A stretch of 64,000 nucleotides of DNA from an uncultured Bacteroidales bacterium (GTDB lineage: Bacteria; Bacteroidota; Bacteroidia; Bacteroidales; UBA932): contig CALUTU010000001.1 in assembly GCA_944323785.1 (NCBI GenBank), positions 118,484 to 182,483 on the forward strand, given 5' to 3'. The notes under the pieces were generated by a model. That model saw only the letters and a list, made by a program, of their open reading frames with translations, searched no databases and was not told the origin of the DNA. The position numbers and the translations under genes were made by a program. Below are positions 45,772 to 53,974 of this stretch, piece by piece (position 1 is the stretch's first letter; each line of letters begins with the position of its first letter).

Positions 45772-47745
45772 ATGCAAAGTCATTACGATATTATTGTCAT
45801 AGGGGCCGGACATGCAGGATGTGAAGCCGCCTATGCCTCAGCTGTCATGGGAGCGTCCACTCTGCTCATTACCATGGATCTCAACAAGATAGCCCAGATG
45901 TCCTGCAATCCTTCTATTGGCGGAATTGCTAAGGGGCAGATAGTCAGAGAGATAGATGCTTTGGGAGGCATGTCTGCAATAATCACGGATGCAAGTACGC
46001 TCCAGTTCCGTATGCTCAACCGTTCAAAGGGTCCGGCAATGTGGAGTCCCCGCGCTCAGTGTGACAGGAACTCGTATTCGCAGAACTGGAGATGGATTCT
46101 CGAGAATACTCCCGGTTTGTATCTTTGGCAGGATACTGTCAGTAATTTCACTTTCTCTGAACGCGGGGAAATAATTTCCCTTGAAACATCCCTGGGCGGT
46201 AGGTTCACTGCTGGCCATTACATTCTGACTGCCGGTACATTTCTAAACGGACGTATTTTCGTCGGAGACCGTACAGCCGAGGGTGGGAGAGTGGCCGAGC
46301 CATCATCGCATCTGATTTCATCCCAGCTACGTGACCAGGGGATACAGACGTCCAGAATGAAGACCGGTACTCCGCCCCGTGTTGATGTACGTTCCGTGAA
46401 TCTTTCGCGTCTTATTCTCCAATCTGGTGACGAGTCGCCGGAAAAGTTTTCATACCTGCCGTATCTTTCTTCAGCGCAGCGTCATGATATTCGGCAAATG
46501 AACTGCTATATCGCGCACACCAGTCCGAAGGTTCATGAAATCCTGCGCTCCGGTTTTGACAAGTCCCCGCTTTTCTCGGGTAAGATAACCGGAATAGGAC
46601 CCCGATATTGTCCAAGTATTGAAGATAAGCTCCGAACATTTTCAGACAAGGACTCTCATCAGATATTCCTGGAGCCCGAAGGAAGGAATTCTACTGAGTA
46701 TTATCTTCAGGGTTTTTCATCTTCTCTTCCTTTCGAGATACAGCTTGAGGCTTTATCTCATGTCGAGGGTTTCGAGGACGTCCATCTTTTGCGTCCAGCC
46801 TATGCCATCGAATATGATTATTTTGATCCTATACAGCTCGACCATACGCTTCGCTCGAAGGTCATTCCCAATCTCTATCTTGCCGGCCAGGTCAATGGAA
46901 CAACCGGATATGAGGAGGCTGCAGCGCAAGGAATCGTTGCAGGAATCAACGCTGTACTTCGTAATAGAGGACAAGAGGAATTTATTCTCACCCGTGATTC
47001 ATCGTATATCGGTGTCCTAATTGATGATTTAGTTACCAAAGGAGTTGATGAGCCCTACAGGATGTTCACATCCAGAGCAGAATACCGCATACTTCTCCGT
47101 CAGGATAATGCGGACGAGCGTCTTACTCCTCTGTCTCATAGAATAGGTTTAGCTTCGGATTACAGAATGCACCTTTTGGAAATTAAGCGGACTTCAGTCA
47201 TCGCTCTAGTTAATGCTTGTTCCCAGGCCCGTCCTTCAGTCGTAGATGTTAATCCTGTTTTGGATGCTCATGCAACATCGCTGCTAACGACCCCAAAGTC
47301 TATTACATCTCTTGTTACTAGACCTCAGATTTCTTTATCAGATGTCCTACAATTTGTTCCACGTGGAACAATCGATGAGACTATCCATGCTTCGCAACTT
47401 CCACTATCTATTCCAGACTTCTTACCTTCGACTCCACTCCCGGAAACATTTAAGAGTATTTGTCCGGAGAGTCCGTCTATTTTTTCTAATATAGTTACCT
47501 CAACAGAGATTGCCATTAAGTATTCAGGCTATATTGAACGCGAGGCTGAACTTGCAAAGAAGTTGAAGAAGTTGGAGGGTCTGAAGGTTCCTGAAGATTT
47601 CGATTATTCGCGTATTGAGTCTCTCTCGATTGAGTCAAGGATGAAACTTACACGACATCGGCCAAGAACGATTGCTGAGGCTTCGCGTATTCCAGGAGTA
47701 TCTCCTTCTGACATCTCAGTACTTCTTGTGTATTTTGGCAGGTAG
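45772..47745 (+). CDS. mnmG: tRNA uridine-34 modification enzyme MnmG (GidA)
   Basis: A 657-residue FAD protein that with MnmE adds the carboxymethylaminomethyl group to wobble uridine. VIGAGHAGCEAAYASA is the FAD loop, NPSIGGIAKGQIVREIDALGG and RFRMLNxSKGPA-like blocks follow, KTGTPPRVD is the family signature, and YEEAAAQGIVAGINA lies near the end of the FAD domain. The gene carries a parS-like palindrome at 47355-47370 inside its coding sequence. In many bacteria mnmG lies near the replication origin. Confidence 0.96.
   Translation: MQSHYDIIVIGAGHAGCEAAYASAVMGASTLLITMDLNKIAQMSCNPSIGGIAKGQIVREIDALGGMSAIITDASTLQFRMLNRSKGPAMWSPRAQCDRNSYSQNWRWILENTPGLYLWQDTVSNFTFSERGEIISLETSLGGRFTAGHYILTAGTFLNGRIFVGDRTAEGGRVAEPSSHLISSQLRDQGIQTSRMKTGTPPRVDVRSVNLSRLILQSGDESPEKFSYLPYLSSAQRHDIRQMNCYIAHTSPKVHEILRSGFDKSPLFSGKITGIGPRYCPSIEDKLRTFSDKDSHQIFLEPEGRNSTEYYLQGFSSSLPFEIQLEALSHVEGFEDVHLLRPAYAIEYDYFDPIQLDHTLRSKVIPNLYLAGQVNGTTGYEEAAAQGIVAGINAVLRNRGQEEFILTRDSSYIGVLIDDLVTKGVDEPYRMFTSRAEYRILLRQDNADERLTPLSHRIGLASDYRMHLLEIKRTSVIALVNACSQARPSVVDVNPVLDAHATSLLTTPKSITSLVTRPQISLSDVLQFVPRGTIDETIHASQLPLSIPDFLPSTPLPETFKSICPESPSIFSNIVTSTEIAIKYSGYIEREAELAKKLKKLEGLKVPEDFDYSRIESLSIESRMKLTRHRPRTIAEASRIPGVSPSDISVLLVYFGR
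47355..47370. promoter_or_regulatory. parS-like centromere site inside mnmG
   Basis: TGTTCCACGTGGAACA is a perfect 16-bp palindrome (18 bp with its flanking T/A) and matches the chromosomal parS consensus tGTTnCACGTGnAACa bound by ParB. No other role in the coding sequence is evident. Confidence 0.8.
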
Positions 47746-47746
47746 T

Positions 47747-47762
47747 TGTTCCACGTGGAACG
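47747..47762. promoter_or_regulatory. Second parS-like site, after mnmG
   Basis: TGTTCCACGTGGAACG; the 14-bp core GTTCCACGTGGAAC is perfect. It fills the 19-bp gap between the stop codons of mnmG and the convergent acetyltransferase gene, 392 bp from the first site. Confidence 0.8.
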
Positions 47763-47764
47763 TA

Positions 47765-48580
47765 TTACTCCATCGCAAAACTGAAGACTGCGGAACTGTC
47801 GGGTAGGAGCGGGAATGGTTTGCAAAGCAAGTACTTTTCTCCGCAGTCTTGTGCTGGAGTGGATAGAAGGACGCTTACAGAATCCGGATACAGAATGCGG
47901 AGGGCAGATAGAATGACCGGTAAGGATGTCATCTCGATGTCGAGGCCGGCCTCTTCGCATATTATGACGCCGTTGTTTTCGGGGGAGGGGTAGGATAGGA
48001 GGTATGACTCACCGCCGTTGATCTCTACGGCATGTCCCCGGCAGTAACCGATATAGGACAAAATGTATCCACAGGTCTCTTCCGGCCACTCTACCAGTCC
48101 TGTCCCGCTGTAGAATCTACGACGGAGGGAATGGTAGCGCACAGCGGACAGTGGGCTTGTCTCTATTTCTGCCGGTATCATGGGCAGTGGAAGTGTCTCC
48201 CGATGCCTGTATATATTATAGGAGTAACCTTGCTTTTGATAATATCCGAACAGTGTCGGGTCTGCAGGCCTCAGCAGGAAGAATTCCATGCCCTCATTCT
48301 CCATGCAGTGCCGCTCGACTTCCTGCAGCAATTTGATTGCGTAGCCGTGCCCGCGCTGAGCCGGATCGGTGCATACTCCGTAGACGTAGCCTCCCGTGTG
48401 TCCTTTGTATGAGATAGGAAAAACAGAGAGGGCAGAGACTGTCTTCCCCTCCCTCTCCAGAGTGTATGTCCTGCAAAGTCGGAATCCTTGTCCGAAGAAC
48501 AGATCCAGAAATGAGGAGTCTGCTTCGAAACACTGCTTCCAAAGGCGGCGGAGGACAGGTATGTTATCGGTAGATCTCAC
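47765..48580 (-). CDS. GNAT-family N-acetyltransferase
   Basis: 271 residues. The N-terminal GNAT domain has YVYGVCTDPAQRGHGYAIKLLQEVE, where QRGHGYA is the acetyl-CoA pyrophosphate loop, and FLLRPADPTLFGYYQKQGY as the closing strand-helix. The C-terminal 120 residues resemble the second half of two-domain GNATs. The acceptor substrate is unknown. It overlaps the acyl-CoA ligase gene by 17 bp and is cotranscribed with it. Confidence 0.87.
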   Translation of the reverse strand: MRSTDNIPVLRRLWKQCFEADSSFLDLFFGQGFRLCRTYTLEREGKTVSALSVFPISYKGHTGGYVYGVCTDPAQRGHGYAIKLLQEVERHCMENEGMEFFLLRPADPTLFGYYQKQGYSYNIYRHRETLPLPMIPAEIETSPLSAVRYHSLRRRFYSGTGLVEWPEETCGYILSYIGYCRGHAVEINGGESYLLSYPSPENNGVIICEEAGLDIEMTSLPVILSALRILYPDSVSVLLSTPAQDCGEKYLLCKPFPLLPDSSAVFSFAME

Positions 48581-50345
48581 TTATGATGCCGCTGTATCTG
48601 GATGTAAGTTTTGCCCGCTTCAGTTTCAGAGTCTGGGACAAAAGGCCGTTGGCGGGAGTCCATTCATCGCATACGATACGCTCGCGCTTTATCTGTTCGT
48701 GAGGAGCCAGTTTGGAGTTGATCTGATCTACGATGCTGTGGAGAAACGCGACTGCCTTGGGGTCAGCTGCCAGCTGTTTGTCGTCCAGTTCTCCTAGTCC
48801 ATTCTCCTGGGCCCAGTGGCGCAGATGGTCGAAATCGGGGATGATGACGGCAGAGGCAAACTTCTGATTTTCCCCGAAGACAAAACAGTTCTGGATGTAC
48901 GGTGACTCCTTGAGAAGGTTCTCGATGACCTGCGGGGCTACGTATTTGCCGAGGGAGAGTTTGAAGATTTCCTTCTTGCGGTCAGTTATCTGAAGGTACT
49001 TGCCGTCTACCAGGCGGCCGATATCTCCGGTGTGGAGGAATCCGTCTGAATCGATTACTTCGCTGGTGGCCTCAGGATTCTTGTAGTAACCGAGCATGAC
49101 GTGGGGCCCTTTGGTGAGAATCTCGCCGTCCTCGGCAAACTTCAGTTCTGTGCGTTCCATCGGCTTGCCGACGGTGCCGATGATGTTGATGCCCTCCACC
49201 GGATTGTTCACTGCGATGACGGGGGAGGCCTCGGTCATACCGTAGCCTTCGTAGATGTGGAGGCGTGCGGCATTGAAGAGCCGGATGATCTTGGCCTGTA
49301 TAGAAGAGCCGCCGGATACTATGAGCATCTCGTGACCGCCGAGATTGTCTCTCCACTTGCTGTAGACGAGACGGTCGTATAGGTTGCGTTTTGCTCTGTA
49401 TATCAGACTATTATTGTAGTTGTCGTAGTTGTTGGCAAAGTTCCAGGCGAGTCTATAGACAGTCTTTTTGAAGCCTTTCAGATGCTTGCCGGCCGCCTCC
49501 AGCTTCGAGTACATCATTTCTAAAACACGCGGCACAGCACAGAATCCGTCGGCGTGACAGTCGGCCAAATCTCTGGCCAAAGTGCCCAAACTCTCTGCGT
49601 AATAGATACTTATGCCGATATATTGGTATTCGTAGTTCATGCTTCTCTCGTAGACGTGGCACAGGGGCAGGAAACTGAGCATCTTCTGGTCAGAGCGGAC
49701 GGTCTGCTTGACGGCATGGCCGTAGGCGTTGAACATCAGGTTGTGGTGGGAGAGGACTACGCCTTTGGGGGTGCCGGTGGTGCCTGAGGTATAGATGATG
49801 GAGACGGGCTCGTCAGTACCGGTTTCTGCCTTAATCTTCTCTATCACAGGCTTCTGGACAAGTTCCACACGTTCTCCTGTCTGATATAAATCCCTGAAAC
49901 ACTGGATGTTGTCCGAGTCATCCATGAGTATTATCCGTGCCGGATGCTCCATCTTCCGTACTATCGGCTCTATTTTGCGGTACTGGCTCATGGTCCCGAT
50001 GATGATGATCCTGGCATCGCTGTGGTTGAATATATAGAGGTATTCGTCGGCACTTAGGGTGGGGTAGACGGGTACGTGTATGAGGCCGGCCATGCTCAGG
50101 CCCATGTCGGTGAAGTTCCATTCGGGCCGGTTGTTGCAGATGGTCACGACCTTGTCGCCCTTGCCGTATCCCATGGATGAGAGGGCGTAGGCAATGAGAT
50201 GTGAATAGCGTACGTAGTCCTTGACACTGAATCGGATCCATTCCTTACCGCTGCGGCGGCAGAGCATATCCTGTTTGTCCGGAAACCTCTCTTCGAGCTT
50301 GGTCAGGAGGTCGTAGATGTGGGCGACTTCTTGTAACATAGGCAT
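48564..50345 (-). CDS. Long-chain fatty acid-CoA ligase (AMP-binding)
   Basis: A 593-residue ANL-superfamily enzyme that activates fatty acids with ATP and CoA at the membrane. IIYTSGTTGTPKGVVLSH is the phosphate loop, IYEGYGMTEASPVI the adenine motif, HTGDIGRLVDGKYLQITDRKKEIFKLSLGKYVAP the hinge region, and the late QTLKLKR carries the catalytic-lysine area. The promoter element TATCTTTG at 50365-50372 gives a leader near 13 nt. This domain order is that of the FadD15/ACSBG-like forms found throughout Bacteroidota. Confidence 0.93.
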   Translation of the reverse strand: MPMLQEVAHIYDLLTKLEERFPDKQDMLCRRSGKEWIRFSVKDYVRYSHLIAYALSSMGYGKGDKVVTICNNRPEWNFTDMGLSMAGLIHVPVYPTLSADEYLYIFNHSDARIIIIGTMSQYRKIEPIVRKMEHPARIILMDDSDNIQCFRDLYQTGERVELVQKPVIEKIKAETGTDEPVSIIYTSGTTGTPKGVVLSHHNLMFNAYGHAVKQTVRSDQKMLSFLPLCHVYERSMNYEYQYIGISIYYAESLGTLARDLADCHADGFCAVPRVLEMMYSKLEAAGKHLKGFKKTVYRLAWNFANNYDNYNNSLIYRAKRNLYDRLVYSKWRDNLGGHEMLIVSGGSSIQAKIIRLFNAARLHIYEGYGMTEASPVIAVNNPVEGINIIGTVGKPMERTELKFAEDGEILTKGPHVMLGYYKNPEATSEVIDSDGFLHTGDIGRLVDGKYLQITDRKKEIFKLSLGKYVAPQVIENLLKESPYIQNCFVFGENQKFASAVIIPDFDHLRHWAQENGLGELDDKQLAADPKAVAFLHSIVDQINSKLAPHEQIKRERIVCDEWTPANGLLSQTLKLKRAKLTSRYSGIISEIYR

Positions 50346-50364
50346 AAGAATTTAGTGTTTCTGA

Positions 50365-50372
50365 CAAAGATA
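50365..50372 (-). promoter_or_regulatory. -7 element of the acyl-CoA ligase gene
   Basis: Minus-strand TATCTTTG, just downstream of the gcvH terminator. Confidence 0.6.
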
Positions 50373-50374
50373 CG

Positions 50375-50402
50375 AAAAAGGCCGGACATTCCTGCCCGGC
50401 CT
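50375..50402 (-). terminator. Rho-independent terminator of gcvH
   Basis: On the minus strand AGGCCGG pairs with CCGGCCT around a 10-nt loop and is followed by five T residues, 27 bp after the gcvH stop. Confidence 0.88.
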
Positions 50403-50428
50403 GTGCTGTTATGTGTACACTTTTCAGA

Positions 50429-50803
50429 CTAGAGGATGGCTGTGTATGCGTCGGCGTCCATCAGCTCATCGAGCTCAGCGGGGTTGGTGAGCTTGATCTT
50501 GATCATCCAGCCCTCTCCGTAAGGATCGGTGTTGACGGTCTGGGGAGCTCCCTCGAGAGCAGCGTTGACCTCGATGATCTCGCCGGATACAGGCATGAAG
50601 GCATCGGCAACTGTCTTAACAGCCTCGATGGCTCCGAAAACCTCTTCCTTGTCAAGGGTCTCGCCCTGTGTCTGAATGTCTACGAAGACGATGTCTCCGA
50701 GCTGATCCTGAGCGTAATCGGTGATGCCGACGGTAGCTACATCGCCGTCAACCTTTACCCACTCGTGATCCTTGGTGTACTTCAAATTGCTAGGTATGTT
50801 CAT
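50429..50803 (-). CDS. gcvH: Glycine cleavage system H protein
   Basis: 124 residues; the lipoyl carrier that shuttles the aminomethyl group of glycine between the P, T and L proteins. [33 protein letters not shown] opens the lipoyl fold, and [20 protein letters not shown] contains the lipoylated lysine. Full length. Promoter TACATTTG at 50834-50841, terminator at 50375-50402: a single-gene unit. The other gcv genes are not in this window. Confidence 0.96.
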   Translation of the reverse strand: MNIPSNLKYTKDHEWVKVDGDVATVGITDYAQDQLGDIVFVDIQTQGETLDKEEVFGAIEAVKTVADAFMPVSGEIIEVNAALEGAPQTVNTDPYGEGWMIKIKLTNPAELDELMDADAYTAIL

Positions 50804-50833
50804 AACCGGTTATATTTAATTGTTAAACTGGTG

Positions 50834-50841
50834 CAAATGTA
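50834..50841 (-). promoter_or_regulatory. -7 element of gcvH
   Basis: Minus-strand TACATTTG, 30 bp before the gcvH start. Confidence 0.6.
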
Positions 50842-50858
50842 TTAAAAAGCTTTCTAGT

Positions 50859-51440
50859 CTACAACATTTTTAAGGCTTTTTTGATGATGTCTTCCAGAGA
50901 CAGGCCGGGTTCTTTTTTGACGATTGAGGCAACGGTTTTCTCTACAGCATTTTTCGTAAATCCCAGCATTACAAGGGCCGAGCATGCCTCCGATGTATTG
51001 GCTGTCGACGATCCTCCTGATAGGTCGAGTTCCGCTCCTCCCCTGGAAATCTTGTCCTTGAGTTCGATGATGACCTTCTGGGCGGTCTTCAGCCCGATAC
51101 CCTTGACTCCCTTGATGCGGTTCACGTCGCCGGAGACGATGGCCGTGGAAACCTCGTCGGCCGTGAGGGACGAGAGCATCATCCGGGCGGTGTTGGGACC
51201 TATGCCGGAGACTCCGATGAGGAGCGCGAAGATACGCCGCTCTTCCTTGTCACAGAAGCCGTAGAGAGTCTCCTCGTCTTCGCGCAGGTGGTGGTGGACG
51301 TACAGCCTGACCTCCTTCTGCCCCTGCAGGCGGTCGTAGGTGTTGAGGGATATCTGGAGCTTGAAGCCTATGCCGTGGCACTCTACCACTGCCTCCGCGG
51401 GCGAGAGTTCCTCGAGCGTTCCTTTGATATAGTCGTACAT
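50859..51440 (-). CDS. ruvA: Holliday junction protein RuvA
   Basis: 193 residues; it binds four-way junctions and loads RuvB. MYDYIKGTLEELSPAEAVVEC is the OB-fold start, LIGVSGIGPNTARMMLS and IKGVKGIGLKTAQKVIIELKDK are the two helix-hairpin-helix motifs, and the C-terminal three-helix domain contacts RuvB. The start at 51440 follows the promoter TAAATTTG; a frame from 51467 would begin inside the promoter. It is unlinked from ruvB, which lies 16 kb away. Confidence 0.95.
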   Translation of the reverse strand: MYDYIKGTLEELSPAEAVVECHGIGFKLQISLNTYDRLQGQKEVRLYVHHHLREDEETLYGFCDKEERRIFALLIGVSGIGPNTARMMLSSLTADEVSTAIVSGDVNRIKGVKGIGLKTAQKVIIELKDKISRGGAELDLSGGSSTANTSEACSALVMLGFTKNAVEKTVASIVKKEPGLSLEDIIKKALKML

Positions 51441-51464
51441 GACGTTTTTTCTGATAAGTTTCTG

Positions 51465-51482
51465 CAAATTTAGTTACTTTTG
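51465..51482. promoter_or_regulatory. Overlapping divergent promoters ruvA / sufS
   Basis: The -7 element of ruvA (minus-strand TAAATTTG, 51465-51472) and that of sufS (TACTTTTG, 51475-51482) are 2 bp apart and point away from each other. The -33 region of each must therefore lie over the start of the other transcript. Confidence 0.7.
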
Positions 51483-51506
51483 TAAGATATTTGAAAAATA
51501 AAAGCC

Positions 51507-52733
51507 ATGATACAGGATATAGACCAGATAAGGAGCCATTTCCCCTATCTCCAGTGTGCGCGGGGAGGGGACAGGCAGCTGATATATTTCGACAATGCCG
51601 CCACCACGCAGAAGCCCCGGGCCGTCATTGACGCCACTTCCCGCTGGCTGCAGGAGGCCAATGCCAATGTCCACCGCGCCATCTACGGTCTTGCCGCCTC
51701 CGCCACCGAACACTACGAGGCCGGGAGGGAGGCCGTCCGCGGACTCATCAACGCCGCCTCGAAGGACGAGATAGTCCTTACCTCCGGTACCACCGCCTCC
51801 ATCAACCTGCTGGCCAATATCTACGGACAGAAGTACATCCGTCCCGGGGATGAGATCCTCCTTTCGGAGGGAGAGCATCACTCCAACATTGTTCCCTGGC
51901 AGATGCTTTGCGCCCGGACGGGGGCACGCCTGAGATATTTTCCAGTAGGGGAGGACGGGCAGTGGGACCTCGGGGCTGCGGAGCGGATCCTGGCTGAGGG
52001 CAAGGTGAAAATAGTCTCTGCCGCCCATATCTCCAATGTGCTGGGCATCGTCAATCCTGTAGGGGAGCTTACCGTGCTGGCTCACCGGTACGGCGCCGTG
52101 ATACATCTGGACGGGGCGCAGGGGATAGTCCACGAGGGCATTGACGTGCAGGAGACACCCTGCGACTTCTATTCTTTCTCCGGGCATAAGCTCTATGCGC
52201 TGACCGGTACAGGAGTGCTCTACGGCCGCCGCAGCCTGCTCGAGACCCTGCCGCCGTGGATGGGAGGCGGGGAGATGGTGGACACGGTGACGTATGAGAG
52301 GACCACGTACGCTCCGGTTCCGCTGAGATTCGAGGCCGGAACACCTAATTTCATAGCAGCTGCTACTTTAAAGCCCGCTATCGATTTTGTCACTTCAGTA
52401 GATGTACCGCAAGTAAGGGAAAATGAAAAGCGGATGACCGATTATCTCATGCAGGAATTGAATGCTGTGGCCGGTCTGAGGATTATCGGAAGCGGCGGAA
52501 AGAAAGCCCCGCTGATATCATTTACCATCGAAGGGGCGCATCACAGTGACATCGCCACCCTTCTGGACAAAATGGGAGTGGCTGTCCGCTCCGGGCAGAT
52601 GTGCTCGGAGCCGCTGCTGGCCAAGTTCGGGCTGACGGGAGCGGTGCGGGTCTCGCTGGCGGCCTACAATACGATGCAGGAGTGCGAGGCGTTCATGGAC
52701 GCTCTGCGCAGGGTACTGGCAATGTTGAGATAA
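51507..52733 (+). CDS. sufS: Cysteine desulfurase SufS
   Basis: A 408-residue PLP enzyme that takes sulfur from cysteine for Fe-S assembly. IYFDNAATTQKP, VHRAIYGLAASATEHYEAGR, TSGTTASINL, EGEHHSNIVPWQ, the PLP-lysine motif FYSFSGHKLYALTGTGVLYG and the active-site cysteine in VAVRSGQMCSEPL are all present. SufE, which accepts the persulfide, follows after 32 bp. The scaffold genes sufBCD are not adjacent. Confidence 0.95.
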   Translation: MIQDIDQIRSHFPYLQCARGGDRQLIYFDNAATTQKPRAVIDATSRWLQEANANVHRAIYGLAASATEHYEAGREAVRGLINAASKDEIVLTSGTTASINLLANIYGQKYIRPGDEILLSEGEHHSNIVPWQMLCARTGARLRYFPVGEDGQWDLGAAERILAEGKVKIVSAAHISNVLGIVNPVGELTVLAHRYGAVIHLDGAQGIVHEGIDVQETPCDFYSFSGHKLYALTGTGVLYGRRSLLETLPPWMGGGEMVDTVTYERTTYAPVPLRFEAGTPNFIAAATLKPAIDFVTSVDVPQVRENEKRMTDYLMQELNAVAGLRIIGSGGKKAPLISFTIEGAHHSDIATLLDKMGVAVRSGQMCSEPLLAKFGLTGAVRVSLAAYNTMQECEAFMDALRRVLAMLR

Positions 52734-52765
52734 ACTGAATTCATTTCAATAAAAGATACAGGACA

Positions 52766-53197
52766 ATGACAGACAATACATCATCTATCAAGCAGGTTCA
52801 GCAGGAGATAGTGGACGAGTTCACCGCCTTCGGGGACTGGATGGACAAGTACGAGTATCTCATCGAGCTGGGTCATTCCCTGCCCGTCATCGACGAGCAG
52901 AAAAAGCAGGAGGACCGCCTCATCAAGGGCTGCCAGTCCCGGGTGTGGCTCGACAGCGAGTTCCGTGACGGCAGGCTGTGGTTTACGGCGGACAGCGATG
53001 CCATCATCACAAAGGGTATCATCTCCCTCCTCATCCGGGTCTACAACGGCAGGACCCCGGACGAGATACTCTCCGCAGACAATTCATTTATCGAGGAGAT
53101 AGGACTCCGTGAGAATCTGTCGCCGACCCGGGCCAACGGACTGGTGTCGATGATGGAGCAGATACGTGAGGACGCCCTGAAGTACAAAGGACAGTAA
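52766..53197 (+). CDS. sufE: SufE sulfur acceptor
   Basis: 143 residues. It accepts persulfide sulfur from SufS and stimulates it. The conserved loop EEDxLIKGCQSRVWL-like block (EDRLIKGCQSRVW) contains the reactive cysteine, and NGRTPDEI and LSPTRANGL complete the family pattern. It lies between sufS and the DUF59 gene (3-bp gap), all in one operon. Confidence 0.95.
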   Translation: MTDNTSSIKQVQQEIVDEFTAFGDWMDKYEYLIELGHSLPVIDEQKKQEDRLIKGCQSRVWLDSEFRDGRLWFTADSDAIITKGIISLLIRVYNGRTPDEILSADNSFIEEIGLRENLSPTRANGLVSMMEQIREDALKYKGQ

Positions 53198-53200
53198 GTT

Positions 53201-53512
53201 ATGGACAAAACGACTCTCACCCGCGATGTAGTGCGGGCCCTCAAGCAGGTCTACGACCCCGAGATACCGGTCAATATCTACGACCTGGGCCTCATCTACG
53301 ACATGACCGTAGATGACGACCACAAGGTTCACATCAAGATGACTCTGACGGCGCCCAACTGCCCCATGTCCGACACTCTGGTAGAAGACGTGCACACGGC
53401 TGTGGCCGATACGCCGGGAGTTACGGACGTGGCTATAGAGATAACATTCGACCCGCCCTGGGACAAGTCCCGGATGAGCGATGAGGCTTTACTTGAACTG
53501 GGACTGCTATGA
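53201..53512 (+). CDS. DUF59/MIP18-family Fe-S assembly protein (SufT-like)
   Basis: 103 residues, the whole being one DUF59 domain: YDPEIPVNIYDLGLIYDM, LTAPNCPMSDTLVEDVHTAV with the conserved Cys, and FDPPWDKSRMSDEALLELG. Proteins of this family (SufT, PaaD, eukaryotic MIP18/CIAO2) help insert Fe-S clusters. Its place after sufS-sufE supports that role. An ATGA overlap couples it to folK. Confidence 0.92.
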   Translation: MDKTTLTRDVVRALKQVYDPEIPVNIYDLGLIYDMTVDDDHKVHIKMTLTAPNCPMSDTLVEDVHTAVADTPGVTDVAIEITFDPPWDKSRMSDEALLELGLL

Positions 53513-53967
53513 CACCGGAATCTCAGCCCGTAAGGGTATATCTCATCCTCGGCAGCAATATGGGGAACAGGCGGCGCAACCTCAGCACCGCCGTATCGCT
53601 TCTGGTCACTCAGCTGGCTCCCTGGCTCTTTTCCGATATCCGTGAATCTGAGGTGCTCGAGACCGAGCCATGGGGCATGGCGCCGGGTTCCGAACCATTT
53701 CTCAACCAGGCCATATCCTTTGAGACCACCGTCCCGCCCGAGCCTCTGCTGGAGATCTGCAAATGGGTGGAACAGAAGCTGGGCCGTATAGCCCGTGAGC
53801 CGGAGTATGATGCGGAGGGCCGTCGTATCTACCACTCCAGGACTATCGACATCGACATCGTCCTGTATGGAGACCGTCATATAGATACCCCGACATTAAA
53901 AATCCCTCATCCTCAGATCGAGGAGAGGGATTATGCCAAGCGTCTGCTGAAGCAGATTCTATACTGA
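53509..53967 (+). CDS. folK: Dihydropterin pyrophosphokinase (HPPK)
   Basis: 152 residues. It transfers pyrophosphate from ATP to hydroxymethyl-dihydropterin in folate synthesis. ILGSNMGNRRRNL is the start motif, SEVLETEPWGM and FLNQAISFETT form the pterin pocket, and HSRTIDIDIVLYGD holds the paired metal-binding aspartates; IPHPQIEERDY closes the fold. It is the last gene of the suf-like operon. Confidence 0.95.
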   Translation: MTPESQPVRVYLILGSNMGNRRRNLSTAVSLLVTQLAPWLFSDIRESEVLETEPWGMAPGSEPFLNQAISFETTVPPEPLLEICKWVEQKLGRIAREPEYDAEGRRIYHSRTIDIDIVLYGDRHIDTPTLKIPHPQIEERDYAKRLLKQILY

Positions 53968-53974
53968 TTCCTTT

